From positions 1 to 64,000 of the forward strand of contig DIEX01000009.1 in assembly GCA_002418835.1 (NCBI GenBank): a DNA stretch of 64,000 nt, given 5' to 3'. The stretch comes from Spirochaetia bacterium UBA5763 (GTDB taxonomy: Bacteria > Spirochaetota > UBA4802 > UBA5550). Made by a program: the position numbers and the translations under genes. Shown one piece after another: positions 15,759-24,819 of this stretch (position 1 is the stretch's first letter; each line of letters opens with the position of its first letter). A model generated the notes under the pieces. It made no database searches, was not told the origin of the DNA, and saw only the letters and a list, made by a program, of their open reading frames with translations.

Positions 15759-16184
15759 ATGCAGGCCCATGACATAAAAACAGAAGAGCTTCTTACAAAT
15801 ATAAAAAGCAGGATTGAAGAGATCACTTCCGGTGAAAGCGGTATGCTCGTCTACCTGAAAGAGGCGGTTTTCCCTGAAGGGAACAGCAGAGGCCCATCGC
15901 AGAGTATGATAACAGTAAGCTGTCTTTTTCTCAGTGAAGAGGGGAGTATCTGCGCGGATCTTTTCAGGACAGGTACAGCGGGATTCATGGAATGCGTCTA
16001 CGGCAGTATGGTCAGCGGTATAGGGAAAAGAGGGATTGAGGAGATAAATTCAGCTCTCATGGACGGGAGATGGTATATATCGGAAACACCGGGCAACAGG
16101 GACGAAAAAGAGAAAAAGAAACCCCCCAGGAAAAAAAGCCTGCATGTCCCGTTTAAGCTCTCAATACTTATGAGGGGCGCGTAA
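15759..16184 (+). CDS. Uncharacterised cytosolic protein
   Basis: 141 residues, no signal peptide or membrane segment, and no family I recognise. The N-terminal two thirds look like an alpha/beta fold (SMITVSCLFLSEEGSICADL reads as a long strand pair). The C terminus has a very basic stretch (KEKKKPPRKKS), which could bind nucleic acid or lipid, followed by PFKLSILMRGA. The next gene begins 17 bases downstream on the same strand and also encodes an unknown protein, so the two are probably one operon. Upstream lies tRNA-Leu. The start ATG is preceded by GGAGATTCCCC. Confidence 0.6.
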   Translation: MQAHDIKTEELLTNIKSRIEEITSGESGMLVYLKEAVFPEGNSRGPSQSMITVSCLFLSEEGSICADLFRTGTAGFMECVYGSMVSGIGKRGIEEINSALMDGRWYISETPGNRDEKEKKKPPRKKSLHVPFKLSILMRGA

Positions 16185-16201
16185 TATCGCCAGCCGGATT
16201 G

Positions 16202-16567
16202 ATGATGGATAAAGACAGATTTGACCATAAGATGATAGATATAGAACAGAAATCATTTGAACTCGGAATGCTGATGTCGGTGTTCGCTTTTGAGATACTG
16301 GAGACTTTTGAAAACGGCATTGCTGAAGTATCGGCATATATCAGTTTTATCAATGAGGAAGGGGCTGCTGTTCAGCTGGAAACAGAACATATATCTCTGG
16401 ACAGGGAAACAGGTGTAATTTCAGTCGGGTGTTTTGACAGGGAGGAGGGCCTGTTATGGGATGATCTTGATCTCTCCGCCAAAAACTTAATAATCAATGA
16501 ACTGCACTTCAGGTATAAAGCTGACAGACTCTTCAACGGCCTCTCGGATGAGGGTGAAGTCCACTAA
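16202..16567 (+). CDS. Uncharacterised acidic protein
   Basis: About 121 residues, acidic, with no signal peptide. The N-terminal half looks helical (KMIDIEQKSFELGMLMSVFAFEILE) and the rest alternates short strands and turns. The frame opens at TTG 16199; ATG 16202 and ATG 16205 are more likely, but no clear Shine-Dalgarno sequence decides between them. It follows the 15759 gene closely and its stop codon overlaps the convergent gene by four bases. I cannot name a family. Confidence 0.6.
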   Translation: MMDKDRFDHKMIDIEQKSFELGMLMSVFAFEILETFENGIAEVSAYISFINEEGAAVQLETEHISLDRETGVISVGCFDREEGLLWDDLDLSAKNLIINELHFRYKADRLFNGLSDEGEVH

Positions 16568-17100
16568 AAATCGAGCATTTTTTCCACGCTTTCCACAAAC
16601 TGTTCAAACTCATTTTTCGCGGGTATTTTATATGTAATATCAATTATTTTTCCGTCCCGGCCTATAAGCAGGATCACTGTTTTACCATCTGTGTCGGCAA
16701 TTCTCCATTTCCTCGGAAGAGATCTGTCGCTGTCTATCAGGAAAACTATGTTTTTATACTGGGCTTCTCTCCTTTTAAAATATAAATTAACCAGCGGAGA
16801 GGGGATGTACCATGCAGGTGCTGTGTTTGATATGTAGATCAGCTTTATCTTATTATGAAACTCCGGCTTTTCCAGAGATTTCATGTAGAGCTCTTTTGTA
16901 CTCCCTGCATTTCTGAAGTCTTCATAAACAATTACAGCAGGGTATTCCCCGATGTATGGGAGCCAGGCACTGTTACCGTGAGGGTCAGTCAGCTGTATTG
17001 TATATATTTCTTTTAATCCTGTACCTTCTGAAACGGCTGAAAAGCAGAATAAAAGAATGAAAATGATAAGCAGTATTCCTCTTGTTTTACATGTTGACAT
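16564..17100 (-). CDS. Exported thioredoxin-fold-like protein without a CXXC motif
   Basis: 178 residues with a signal peptide (1-25). The body has the order of a redoxin fold: YPAVIVYEDFRN for the first strand-helix, KIKLIYISNTAPAW, NIVFLIDSDRSLPRKWRI, then TVILLIGRDGKIIDITY as the terminal hairpin. No CXXC pair is present, so a dithiol oxidoreductase role is unlikely; the protein may be a binding or scaffold version, comparable in layout to YtfJ-type periplasmic proteins. Its 3' end overlaps the end of the convergent 16202 gene by four bases. Function unassigned. Confidence 0.6.
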   Translation of the reverse strand: MSTCKTRGILLIIFILLFCFSAVSEGTGLKEIYTIQLTDPHGNSAWLPYIGEYPAVIVYEDFRNAGSTKELYMKSLEKPEFHNKIKLIYISNTAPAWYIPSPLVNLYFKRREAQYKNIVFLIDSDRSLPRKWRIADTDGKTVILLIGRDGKIIDITYKIPAKNEFEQFVESVEKMLDF

Positions 17101-17175
17101 TTTTCTGATCCGGTGTTCTTTGATGAATTAATATTAAATCAGTCACTTGAATTCATGGTCTTTTGTTTTTCAGAT

Positions 17176-17208
17176 ATCCGGCATTTCCCTGAGGCAAAAC
17201 CGGAATGA
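17176..17208. repeat. Hairpin-repeat remnant (right end)
   Basis: ATCCGGCATTTCCC...GGCAAAACCGGAATGA matches the right half of the element at 308, with the family end GGAATGA and pairing TCCGG/CCGGA. It lies just before the lipoprotein gene at 17224. Confidence 0.45.
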
Positions 17209-17223
17209 ATATGGAGTTGTAGT

Positions 17224-17694
17224 ATGAAACCTTTACCGGAAATTATCAATATTTTTTTTGCGGCAGTTATCATTCTCACACCGGGCTGCAGTAAAAAGAT
17301 TGAAGCAGGCTCCCCTGAAGAGGTGCTGTTTCTCCTGAAAGAGAAAGGGGGAACTTCTGAAGTGATGAATCTCTATACAGATGGAACTGTGAGTTCATTA
17401 AAAAGATACATGAACCTGACAAAAATGAGTGAGGAATCCGCAACTGATGTGCTGGGCTTTATACCTGCTGATGCTGCCTATGACATTACAGAAAAAAAGA
17501 TTGAGGGTGATAAAGCAGTTTTAAAACTAAGGTTCACAAAGCATCACACTGAAAATCTTGCCGGGTATACGATGGAGATAAATATGGTAAAAGATGGAAA
17601 AGCCTGGAAGATCAACCGGGAGCCTGATTTTAAAAAACTGGTAAAAGCCTATGAAAGCGGCGGGGCTGAGAGGTATCTGAAAAATATCAGATAA
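17224..17694 (+). CDS. Predicted lipoprotein, DUF4878/NTF2-like
   Basis: 156 residues: a lipoprotein signal peptide ending in the lipobox LTPGC (Cys22), then a small alpha+beta domain. The layout (SPEEVLFLLKEKGG helix, then strands ITEKKIEGDKAVLKLRF and TMEINMVKDGKAWKI) resembles the NTF2-like DUF4878 lipoproteins of unknown function. The conserved-looking KDGKAWKI strand near the C terminus supports this loosely. ATG follows GGAG. Its last eight bases overlap the convergent TPR gene. The protein should be anchored in a membrane facing the periplasm. Confidence 0.65.
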   Translation: MKPLPEIINIFFAAVIILTPGCSKKIEAGSPEEVLFLLKEKGGTSEVMNLYTDGTVSSLKRYMNLTKMSEESATDVLGFIPADAAYDITEKKIEGDKAVLKLRFTKHHTENLAGYTMEINMVKDGKAWKINREPDFKKLVKAYESGGAERYLKNIR

Positions 17695-18244
17695 TTGAGA
17701 TACCGAGGTTAAGGATTATATCATCGCGCAGAGCCAGCGCCTCTTCATTATCAGGAAACTGTTCAATAAAACTGCCGCATGTTATCAGAGCCATAAAGAG
17801 CATCCCTGTCTCCATATAAAGATTTATCAGGTTAAAAAAAGTCTCCTCTATTTCGGGATCAAATTCGATAGATTTACTGTAATAATAGATTGCGTTGTCG
17901 TAGTCGTACTCCTCCCACATCACACCAGCCATATTGGCATAAATGATCGGGTCATCGGGATTTTTTATAATGGCGTATTCAAGCACCTTTTTTGCCTCTT
18001 TAAGAAGCCCCATTTCACAGAGTGCAATTCCCAGTCCGTTAAGGATGTCCGGGTCTGCTCTGTCTATCTCGGCTCCTGCCTTAAATATGTTGAAGGCTTT
18101 CGCGTATTCACATTTATCAAGGTATTCATAACCGCGGTCTATCAGTTCAACAGGGTTTTCACGCAGAATCATCAGCTCATCAGAATCGTGCAGGTTCTCA
18201 AGGAGGAACATCTCTTTAAGGTTGTATCTTGTCTTTTCAGTCAT
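17687..18244 (-). CDS. TPR-repeat protein
   Basis: 185 residues, cytosolic, with three to four tetratricopeptide repeats between about 30 and 165 (AKAFNIFKAGAEIDRADPDI, AKKVLEYAIIKNPDDPIIY, AIYYYSKSIEFDPEIEETF). TPRs mediate protein-protein contacts. No catalytic domain or membrane segment is seen. It converges on the 17224 lipoprotein gene with an eight-base overlap and is divergent from purT. The partner is unknown. Confidence 0.8.
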   Translation of the reverse strand: MTEKTRYNLKEMFLLENLHDSDELMILRENPVELIDRGYEYLDKCEYAKAFNIFKAGAEIDRADPDILNGLGIALCEMGLLKEAKKVLEYAIIKNPDDPIIYANMAGVMWEEYDYDNAIYYYSKSIEFDPEIEETFFNLINLYMETGMLFMALITCGSFIEQFPDNEEALALRDDIILNLGISII

Positions 18245-18412
18245 CAGCCTAATCTCTTTTTTCAGAGTTATTCAACGGTAGTTCACTGTCAAGTATATGT
18301 CACCAAATTTTTTTCAGGTTTTTTATCTTTTTTATACCACTTTTTTTGATTGACGAAAAGCTGCACAATTGAGGTTTTCTGTGGTAAAAAATTTTCTTGT
18401 GAAGGAGAAAAA

Positions 18413-19597
18413 ATGACATCAATAGGAACACCGGCCGGGAAGTCTCAGACACGTCTTATGATGTTAGGCTCAGGGGAGCTTGGCAAAGAGGTTGTAATTG
18501 AGGCCATGAGGCTTGGAATATATGTAATTGCCTGCGACAGGTACGAGGGGGCTCCTGCAATGCAGGTTGCACATGAATCTCATGTTTTCAATATGCTGGA
18601 CGGCGCAAAGCTCCGTGAAGTTGTGGAGAGGGTGAAGCCTCATTATATTGTACCTGAGATTGAGGCCATAGCAACAGACACTCTCCTTGAACTGGAAAAA
18701 GAGGGGTTCAATGTGATCCCCAATGCTATGGCAACAAAGCTTACAATGAACAGGGAGGGGATAAGGCGTTTCGCTTCGGAGAAGCTGGGGCTTAAAACAT
18801 CACCATACAGGTTTGCTGATGATAAAGATGAGTTCCTTGCAGCAGTGAAGGAGCTCGGCATACCATGCGTTGTTAAGCCTATTATGAGTTCATCAGGAAA
18901 GGGGCAGAGTATAATCCGCAGTGAAAGCGACCTTGACCGCGCGTGGAATTACTCGCAGTCCGGCAGCAGGAGCGGCGCTGGGCGCGTTATTGTTGAGCAG
19001 TTTATAAATTTTGATTACGAGATTACGCTCCTCACTGTGCGCCACAAAGCGGGGACTACTTTTGTTGACCCCATAGGCCATCTTCAGATTGACGGGGACT
19101 ACCGTGAGTCGTGGCAGCCTCACCCTATGAAAGATAATGTACTCGAAGAGTCAAAGCGTGTGGCAAAGGTGATCACTGACGGTATAGGGGGATATGGTAT
19201 ATTCGGAGTTGAGCTTTTTATTCGCGGAGATGAGGTTTTCTTCAGCGAGGTTTCACCGCGTCCGCATGATACAGGTATGGTTACAATAGTCTCACAGAAC
19301 ATGTCGGAGTTCGAGCTTCATGTCAGGGCAATATTGGGTCTTCCGGTAACGGCGCTCAGACAGTACGGGCCAGCTGCTTCTGCTGCGATTCTTGTGGATG
19401 GAGACACGGATGATATTACCTTCGAGTATATTGATGCAGCAGTGGCAGAGGATTTCACTGCCATAAGGATTTTCGGAAAGCCTGAGGTTCGCGGACACAG
19501 AAGAATGGGTGTGGGGCTTGCTCTCGGTTCATCCATTGATGAGGCGCGGGAGAAGGCTCGCAGAGTAAGGGATGCGGTGAGGTTCAGGTTAGGGTGA
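18413..19597 (+). CDS. purT: Formate-dependent phosphoribosylglycinamide formyltransferase (GAR transformylase 2)
   Basis: 394 residues, matching the about 392 of PurT. It catalyses the third step of purine synthesis, using formate and ATP to formylate GAR. ATP-grasp features are visible: the N-terminal MLGSGELGKEVVIEAMRLG, PSSG-like loop IMSSSGKGQSI, VEQFINFDYEITLLTVR, and FFSEVSPRPHDTGMVT with the metal-binding glutamate. The open frame extends upstream to a TTG at 18350, but GAAGGAG lies directly before the ATG at 18413 and the family begins there. It is monocistronic. Use of PurT fits an organism that has formate available, as many anaerobes do. Confidence 0.96.
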   Translation: MTSIGTPAGKSQTRLMMLGSGELGKEVVIEAMRLGIYVIACDRYEGAPAMQVAHESHVFNMLDGAKLREVVERVKPHYIVPEIEAIATDTLLELEKEGFNVIPNAMATKLTMNREGIRRFASEKLGLKTSPYRFADDKDEFLAAVKELGIPCVVKPIMSSSGKGQSIIRSESDLDRAWNYSQSGSRSGAGRVIVEQFINFDYEITLLTVRHKAGTTFVDPIGHLQIDGDYRESWQPHPMKDNVLEESKRVAKVITDGIGGYGIFGVELFIRGDEVFFSEVSPRPHDTGMVTIVSQNMSEFELHVRAILGLPVTALRQYGPAASAAILVDGDTDDITFEYIDAAVAEDFTAIRIFGKPEVRGHRRMGVGLALGSSIDEAREKARRVRDAVRFRLG

Positions 19598-19677
19598 GGT
19601 ATTGCCTCTGATTATATAATTGACAAATACTGCAGATTAGAGCAGTTAATGTTTGCATTAATTTTCTTCCTGTCATC

Positions 19678-19697
19678 ATTCCCGCGAAGGCGGGAAT
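19678..19697. repeat. Hairpin repeat, single-arm copy
   Basis: ATTCCCGC-gaag-GCGGGAAT, preceded by GTCATC, identical to the left arm of the copy at 6084. No right arm is recognisable downstream. It sits in the leader of the clostripain-like gene. Confidence 0.6.
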
Positions 19698-19760
19698 CTA
19701 ATGGGTTAATTTTTATCTGTGGATATCGTGCTTTAGATTTATTCTGTATTTGAGGAAGTA

Positions 19761-21320
19761 ATGTTAAGAAAAATTTTAGCAATTATTGTATTTCTGATTA
19801 CGCTGGTTAGTCTCTCCGGGTGCGGCGGTGGGGGAGATGAGGACGATTCTGAACCTGCCCCTGAAACAAAATGGACAATCATGTATTATGGTGATGGTGA
19901 TTGCAATCTTGAAGAAGCACTGTTATATGATATAGATGAGATGAAATCGGGGTTTGTTAACGGTCAGGGTGTTAATCTTATTGTTCTTTTCGATAGGATA
20001 AGCAGTTATAGTAGCGATACAACGGTTTTCGGTGAAAATTTTACAGATACAAGGTTATACAGGATTACCACCGGAAAAGTCTGGCGTAAAAGCGGGTCAA
20101 GTCAGTTTCCTGAAATTACCACAAATTCATCCTATGATGCTAATATGGGAGATGCAGCAACTCTGAAAAAATTTATTCAGTTTTGCAAGGCAAACTATCC
20201 TGCTGACAATTATGCTGTCATACTGTCTAATCATGGCGGAGGTGCAAGAAAGAAGTCCTATTCTTTGGCAGAAACAGAATCAGATACAGGATTTTCCATT
20301 AAAGAGATCTGTCAGGATGTTACAAACGGGAATGATTATCTTTATACTGCCGAAATCAGTGATGTTTTGACTTCTGCTGAATCTATTCAGTTGTTCGGTC
20401 TTGATGCATGTTTCATGTCAACAGTTGAGTTTGCATATCAATTCCGAAATGACAGTTCCAACACCGGATTTAAGGCTGATATAATGGTGGCATCCGCACC
20501 TACTGAAACCGCTTATGGGTGGGACTATGATGCTATTCTTAACAGGCTTCAAAGCAGATCGGGTGATAATGGGGAGTCGGATGTAACACTTGGAGGTTAT
20601 GAGCTTTATTTTGATCCTGTAAGTCTTACTGCTCAGCAGTTGGGTGCTGTAATTGTTGAGGAACAGAGGGACTCGACATCATCAATGTCAGGCCAATCAC
20701 TGACATGTATGGATCTTTCGAAAGTAAAAGCTGTAAAGGATGCAGCAGATAATTTAGCAAAAGCAATTGTGGGTAAACAGAATGATATTGAATTATTAAG
20801 AGGTAGTGGAACATCTGTGTCAGTGCTTCATTATTTTGCAGAAACTATCAGCTCATACACGCCGATATCGAGTAACACCTGGATTACATCTCCTTATTTT
20901 GATTTGTTCGCATTAGCTAATACGATAGCAGTAAGTGGTCAGGAAACTACTTATTCTGCAACGTTAAGATCTGCCGTTGATGAAATGGTTTTATATTCAT
21001 TCGGGAATTCAGGTTATACCGGTTTTATCGAGGGTAAAAGCGGAGTGCATATTTTTTTCCCTGATGGAGATGCAACAGTTGTCGTTAGCGGTAATACACG
21101 AAGACACTGGTATTATCAGGATTGGTATAACGCAAAATCTACATCAGAGATTCAGGTAGTTTTCCCTGCGTATACATCTGCGCCATATGGCAAACTTGCT
21201 TGGTGTAAGAATGGTGCAGCGGCTTCAAATAGTACGGTGGAGAACTGGTTTGAACTTTTAGATAGCTGGTATGACACGTCAAATGACTCTGATGGCGGAT
21301 TGAATGCATATCAGTGGTAA
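19761..21320 (+). CDS. Clostripain-family (C11) cysteine protease lipoprotein
   Basis: 519 residues. A lipoprotein signal peptide ends at the lipobox LSGC (Cys21), followed by a GGGGDEDD linker. The body is a C11 caspase-like fold: WTIMYYGDGDCNLE near residue 36, the catalytic histidine in SNHGGG, and the catalytic cysteine in LFGLDACFMSTVE. Clostripain-type enzymes cleave after arginine or lysine and are often calcium dependent; the specificity of this one is not evident. It would act on the cell surface or in the periplasm. The next gene, 30 bases on, encodes another small lipoprotein and is likely in the same transcript. Confidence 0.88.
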   Translation: MLRKILAIIVFLITLVSLSGCGGGGDEDDSEPAPETKWTIMYYGDGDCNLEEALLYDIDEMKSGFVNGQGVNLIVLFDRISSYSSDTTVFGENFTDTRLYRITTGKVWRKSGSSQFPEITTNSSYDANMGDAATLKKFIQFCKANYPADNYAVILSNHGGGARKKSYSLAETESDTGFSIKEICQDVTNGNDYLYTAEISDVLTSAESIQLFGLDACFMSTVEFAYQFRNDSSNTGFKADIMVASAPTETAYGWDYDAILNRLQSRSGDNGESDVTLGGYELYFDPVSLTAQQLGAVIVEEQRDSTSSMSGQSLTCMDLSKVKAVKDAADNLAKAIVGKQNDIELLRGSGTSVSVLHYFAETISSYTPISSNTWITSPYFDLFALANTIAVSGQETTYSATLRSAVDEMVLYSFGNSGYTGFIEGKSGVHIFFPDGDATVVVSGNTRRHWYYQDWYNAKSTSEIQVVFPAYTSAPYGKLAWCKNGAAASNSTVENWFELLDSWYDTSNDSDGGLNAYQW

Positions 21321-21350
21321 TTTTTTATCTTTTTTTGGGATTAATTATTT

Positions 21351-21863
21351 ATGAAAAAACTATCTATTTACCTGATTCTTTTAATATTATCAATATATCT
21401 CACCGGATGCACCTTTGCTTCAGCAAAAACTTCATCCTCAAAACTTTCCGTAATTCATGAAATAAGATATACAAATAAAGGGACACGTTCCGAAGGTCGC
21501 AGCGGTTATCTGAAAATAAATGATATTGTTATTCCCGATTGTTTTACACTTGTTGTTGCAGAGAACAGGGTATATTATTTTATAACTAAAAATACACTCT
21601 GGGGGGATGATGGATATTTCCCTGTTGCATATAAATCTGCTGAATCTTTTTATCCTGCTGTCAGTAAAAATATAACCGATTCAGACCTTGCCCGCGGATG
21701 GAGTGAAGTCGATGGCCGTTATCTGAATATCCCGGCACACTGGATATTTGTGAAGTGGTATAATGGAAGCGCAGCAGTGGCTTCGGAAAGAATCGATGAA
21801 TTTGTAAAATCAAAATCTTTCAGCCGTATACCGCGAAATACAATGTATGATTTCATGAAATAA
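21351..21863 (+). CDS. Predicted lipoprotein of unknown function
   Basis: 170 residues with a lipoprotein signal peptide ending in LTGC (Cys20). The mature part shows alternating strands (YLKINDIVIPDCFTLVVAEN, RVYYFITKNTLWGDDGYFP) and no motif I recognise. It follows the clostripain-like gene by 30 bases on the same strand. It could be a partner or an inhibitor of that protease, but only the position suggests this. Confidence 0.65.
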   Translation: MKKLSIYLILLILSIYLTGCTFASAKTSSSKLSVIHEIRYTNKGTRSEGRSGYLKINDIVIPDCFTLVVAENRVYYFITKNTLWGDDGYFPVAYKSAESFYPAVSKNITDSDLARGWSEVDGRYLNIPAHWIFVKWYNGSAAVASERIDEFVKSKSFSRIPRNTMYDFMK

Positions 21864-22006
21864 TATTACAACCATGTAAAAATTCCACGAAAAACCTCCC
21901 TCCGGATACATCCGGCAGGTCACCGGTCAATTATTTAATTGTCATTACATTCTTTCCCGTGCAGAATTTATCTATATATCCTATCCGGAAGAAGGAGTAA
22001 ATTCTC

Positions 22007-24607
22007 ATGAGCATAAATCCACTCAAGCATGTAAGCAGCGGCCTTAAAGGCTTTGATAAAATTATTGAGAGCATATATCTCGGCGACAATGTTGTATGGC
22101 AGGTGGATTCAATCTCTGATTACAGGGAATTTGTTCTCCCCTTTGTTGAACAGGCGCATAAAGACGGCCGTAAAATTCACTATATGAGGTTTGCTGATCA
22201 TTCCGCTCTTTTTGAAGATAATGATTCACGAATGATGGTTCACCATCTCAATGCTTTTTCAGGGTTTGAATCTTTTGCACTTGATGTGCACACGATAATA
22301 GGCGAAGCCGGGCTTGAGGCATTTTATGTTTTCGATTCACTCTCCGACCTCCTCTCAGCCTGGGCAACAGACATGATGATAGGTAACTTTTTCCACATAA
22401 CATGCCCGTACCTCTTTGAACTTGATACAGTGGCCTATTTTGCCATAATGAGAAACAGTCATGACTATAAAACAATTGCACGCATAAGGGAGACAACGCA
22501 GCTTTTAATTGATATTCATAATTATGAAGGGAATATATATGTGCACCCCTTAAAGGTCTGGAACAGATACTCCCCCACAATGTTTTTTCCGCATAAACGT
22601 GATGCTGATTCTTTTCACCCCCTGATGAATACAGCTGACGTTGCTGATTTTATAAATCATCTTCAGAAAAGTGCAACAGCAAACACAGGGCGTAACCTCG
22701 ATTTCTGGGACAGGCTGTTTCTTGATGTTGAAGAACTGAAAGTGAAAGGGGGATCTACCGAAGAATCAAATAGAATGCTTGCCAGGCTCTGCCGTCTTAT
22801 AATAGGGAGGGATGAGAGGATTATTGATCTGGCGCGAAGGCATTTTGATATTGATGATTTTATTTCCATCAACTCCAGGCTTATAGGTTCAGGCTTTATC
22901 GGGGGTAAGAGCGCAGGTATGCTTATCGCGAGAAAGATTCTTCAGAACGATAAGGGTGAGGACTGGAGCAGAATCATGGAGCCTCACGATTCTTTCTATG
23001 TCGGCTCTGACGTGTTTTATTCGTATATCGTACAGAACGGGCTCTGGAAGATGTTTCTTGAACATAAGACGGGTGAAGGCTACTACAGCATGGCGCATGA
23101 AATTCAGCAGAGGATGCTCACAGGTATATTCCCTGAAGAGATTAGTGAGCAGTTTATGCAGATTATAGAATATTTCGGGCAGTCGCCGTTTATTGTCCGC
23201 TCCAGCAGTCTGCTTGAGGATACTTACGGCCATGCCTTTGCCGGTAAATATGAAAGTATATTCTGCGTAAATCAGGGCTCTCCCCATGAACGCTTTATGC
23301 AGCTTGCAAATGCAGTGCGGCATGTTTACGCAAGCACAATGAATGTGGATGCGCTTGCATACAGGGCGCAGAGGGGACTTGACAGGCTGGACGAGCAGAT
23401 GGCGCTCCTTGTTATGCGTGTGTCAGGAACTTACAGAGGCCGGTATTTCTTCCCTGATATCGGAGGCGTGGGACTTTCGTATAACACCTACGTATGGCAG
23501 AAAGAGATGAACCCTGAAGCAGGCATGGTGAGAATTGTGTTCGGCCTCGGAACCCGTGCCGTTGACAGGGTTGAGGGTGATTATCCCCGTATCGTTGCCC
23601 TTGACTCCCCATCCCGGAGGAGCCATGCCGGTATGGATGATCTTAAACGGTTCTCTCAGCATAACGCGGATGTTCTGAATATTGACCGTAATATTATAGA
23701 AACAGTCCCTCTTGCTCATCTTCTTAAGGATGTTCCTGATTATAAAATTGAGAGGATAGGAACATTTGATCCTGAGACAGCCGCAGCCATTACTGAGCTT
23801 GGTGTAAAACATGCGACTCCATGGCTTGTATCTTTTGATCCATTTCTTAATGATACAGATTTTGCTGAGACGATGCAACGGCTCCTTCTTACTCTGAGGG
23901 GGGCTTACGATTATCATGTTGATATTGAGTTCACCGTGAATTTTGCTTCAGCGGGGGATTACAGGATGAATCTCCTTCAGTGCAGGCCGTACCAGGCTAA
24001 GGGGGTAAAGGAGGAGATGATTATTCCGGAGAACCTCCCGGATGAAAAAATTTATTTCAGGTGCGAAGGGAGTTTTCTCGGAGGGAGCATTAAGCAGAAT
24101 ATAAACAGGGTGGTCTTTGTTGATCCGGAAAGCTATTCGGCGCTGACACAGTCCGGAAAGTATGAAGCTGCAAGGATTGTGGGGAGGCTTAACAGGCTTG
24201 CGGAGGAGGATGAAAAAATTAATATGATGCTCATGGGGCCCGGGCGCTGGGGAACCTCAACACCGTCGCTTGGTGTGCCCGCGCGTTTCTCTGAAATCAA
24301 CCACGTAAAAGTCCTTGTTGAAATTTCCGGTATGAGCGACAGTATTATGCCTGAACTCTCTTTCGGTTCGCACTTCTTTCATGATCTTGTTGAAACAGGA
24401 ATTTTCTATGTGGCTCTGTTCCCTGAAAATAAAGATGTTTTTATGAACAGTGAGTTTTTTAATCCAGCAGATAATCGTCTGGCAGAACTGATCCCTGAAG
24501 CTGAGAAATTCAGCGGAGTTGTATTTGTGTATGACATTTTTGTAGAAAATTTCTGTATTATGGCGGATATTATTTCGCAGAAACTGGTGTGTTTCGATAA
24601 TGTATAA
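22007..24607 (+). CDS. KaiC-like N-terminal domain joined to a PEP/pyruvate-binding (PPDK-type) ATP-grasp domain
   Basis: 866 residues, cytosolic. Residues about 1-200 follow the KaiC/RadA pattern (SSGLKGFDKIIESIYLGDNV, then the strand FYVFDSLSDLL like a Walker B) but have no P-loop GxxGxGKT, so this half probably does not hydrolyse ATP. Residues about 285-660 form the ATP-binding half of PEP synthase/PPDK: GFIGGKSAGMLIAR, PFIVRSSSLLEDTYGHAFAG, and a closing LLQCRPYQ. The phosphohistidine domain and PEP barrel are absent. Residues 665-866 hold a further conserved-looking region (GPGRWGTSTPSLGVP, ELSFGSHFFHDLVETG). Homologues of this length occur in anaerobes; function unknown. Start: ATG after GAAGGAG. 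Confidence 0.78.
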   Translation: MSINPLKHVSSGLKGFDKIIESIYLGDNVVWQVDSISDYREFVLPFVEQAHKDGRKIHYMRFADHSALFEDNDSRMMVHHLNAFSGFESFALDVHTIIGEAGLEAFYVFDSLSDLLSAWATDMMIGNFFHITCPYLFELDTVAYFAIMRNSHDYKTIARIRETTQLLIDIHNYEGNIYVHPLKVWNRYSPTMFFPHKRDADSFHPLMNTADVADFINHLQKSATANTGRNLDFWDRLFLDVEELKVKGGSTEESNRMLARLCRLIIGRDERIIDLARRHFDIDDFISINSRLIGSGFIGGKSAGMLIARKILQNDKGEDWSRIMEPHDSFYVGSDVFYSYIVQNGLWKMFLEHKTGEGYYSMAHEIQQRMLTGIFPEEISEQFMQIIEYFGQSPFIVRSSSLLEDTYGHAFAGKYESIFCVNQGSPHERFMQLANAVRHVYASTMNVDALAYRAQRGLDRLDEQMALLVMRVSGTYRGRYFFPDIGGVGLSYNTYVWQKEMNPEAGMVRIVFGLGTRAVDRVEGDYPRIVALDSPSRRSHAGMDDLKRFSQHNADVLNIDRNIIETVPLAHLLKDVPDYKIERIGTFDPETAAAITELGVKHATPWLVSFDPFLNDTDFAETMQRLLLTLRGAYDYHVDIEFTVNFASAGDYRMNLLQCRPYQAKGVKEEMIIPENLPDEKIYFRCEGSFLGGSIKQNINRVVFVDPESYSALTQSGKYEAARIVGRLNRLAEEDEKINMMLMGPGRWGTSTPSLGVPARFSEINHVKVLVEISGMSDSIMPELSFGSHFFHDLVETGIFYVALFPENKDVFMNSEFFNPADNRLAELIPEAEKFSGVVFVYDIFVENFCIMADIISQKLVCFDNV

Positions 24608-24749
24608 TTTATGTTACGGCATTGTAAACTTTTATTAAACGGGATGGATTGAAAAGAAAATAATTCGACATAAATGTATCAGCGAACATAGCGTATCATA
24701 ACATCCTGCTCCATCTATTGAAAAGTGTGAGACAGTATGATGCAGCTTT

Positions 24750-24797
24750 AACAGGTTTAGTCATGTAACCTGTTTGAAAATATTGAGTTAAGCTCAA
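24750..24797 (+). promoter_or_regulatory. Two hairpins in the gdhA leader
   Basis: AACAGGTT-N9-AACCTGTT (24750-24774, 8 bp perfect) followed by TTGAG-ttaag-CTCAA (24783-24797), ending 13 bases before the gdhA Shine-Dalgarno. They may be an operator pair or mRNA structures near the ribosome site. Confidence 0.4.
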
Positions 24798-24819
24798 GCA
24801 ATAATGAAGGAGATCATTT

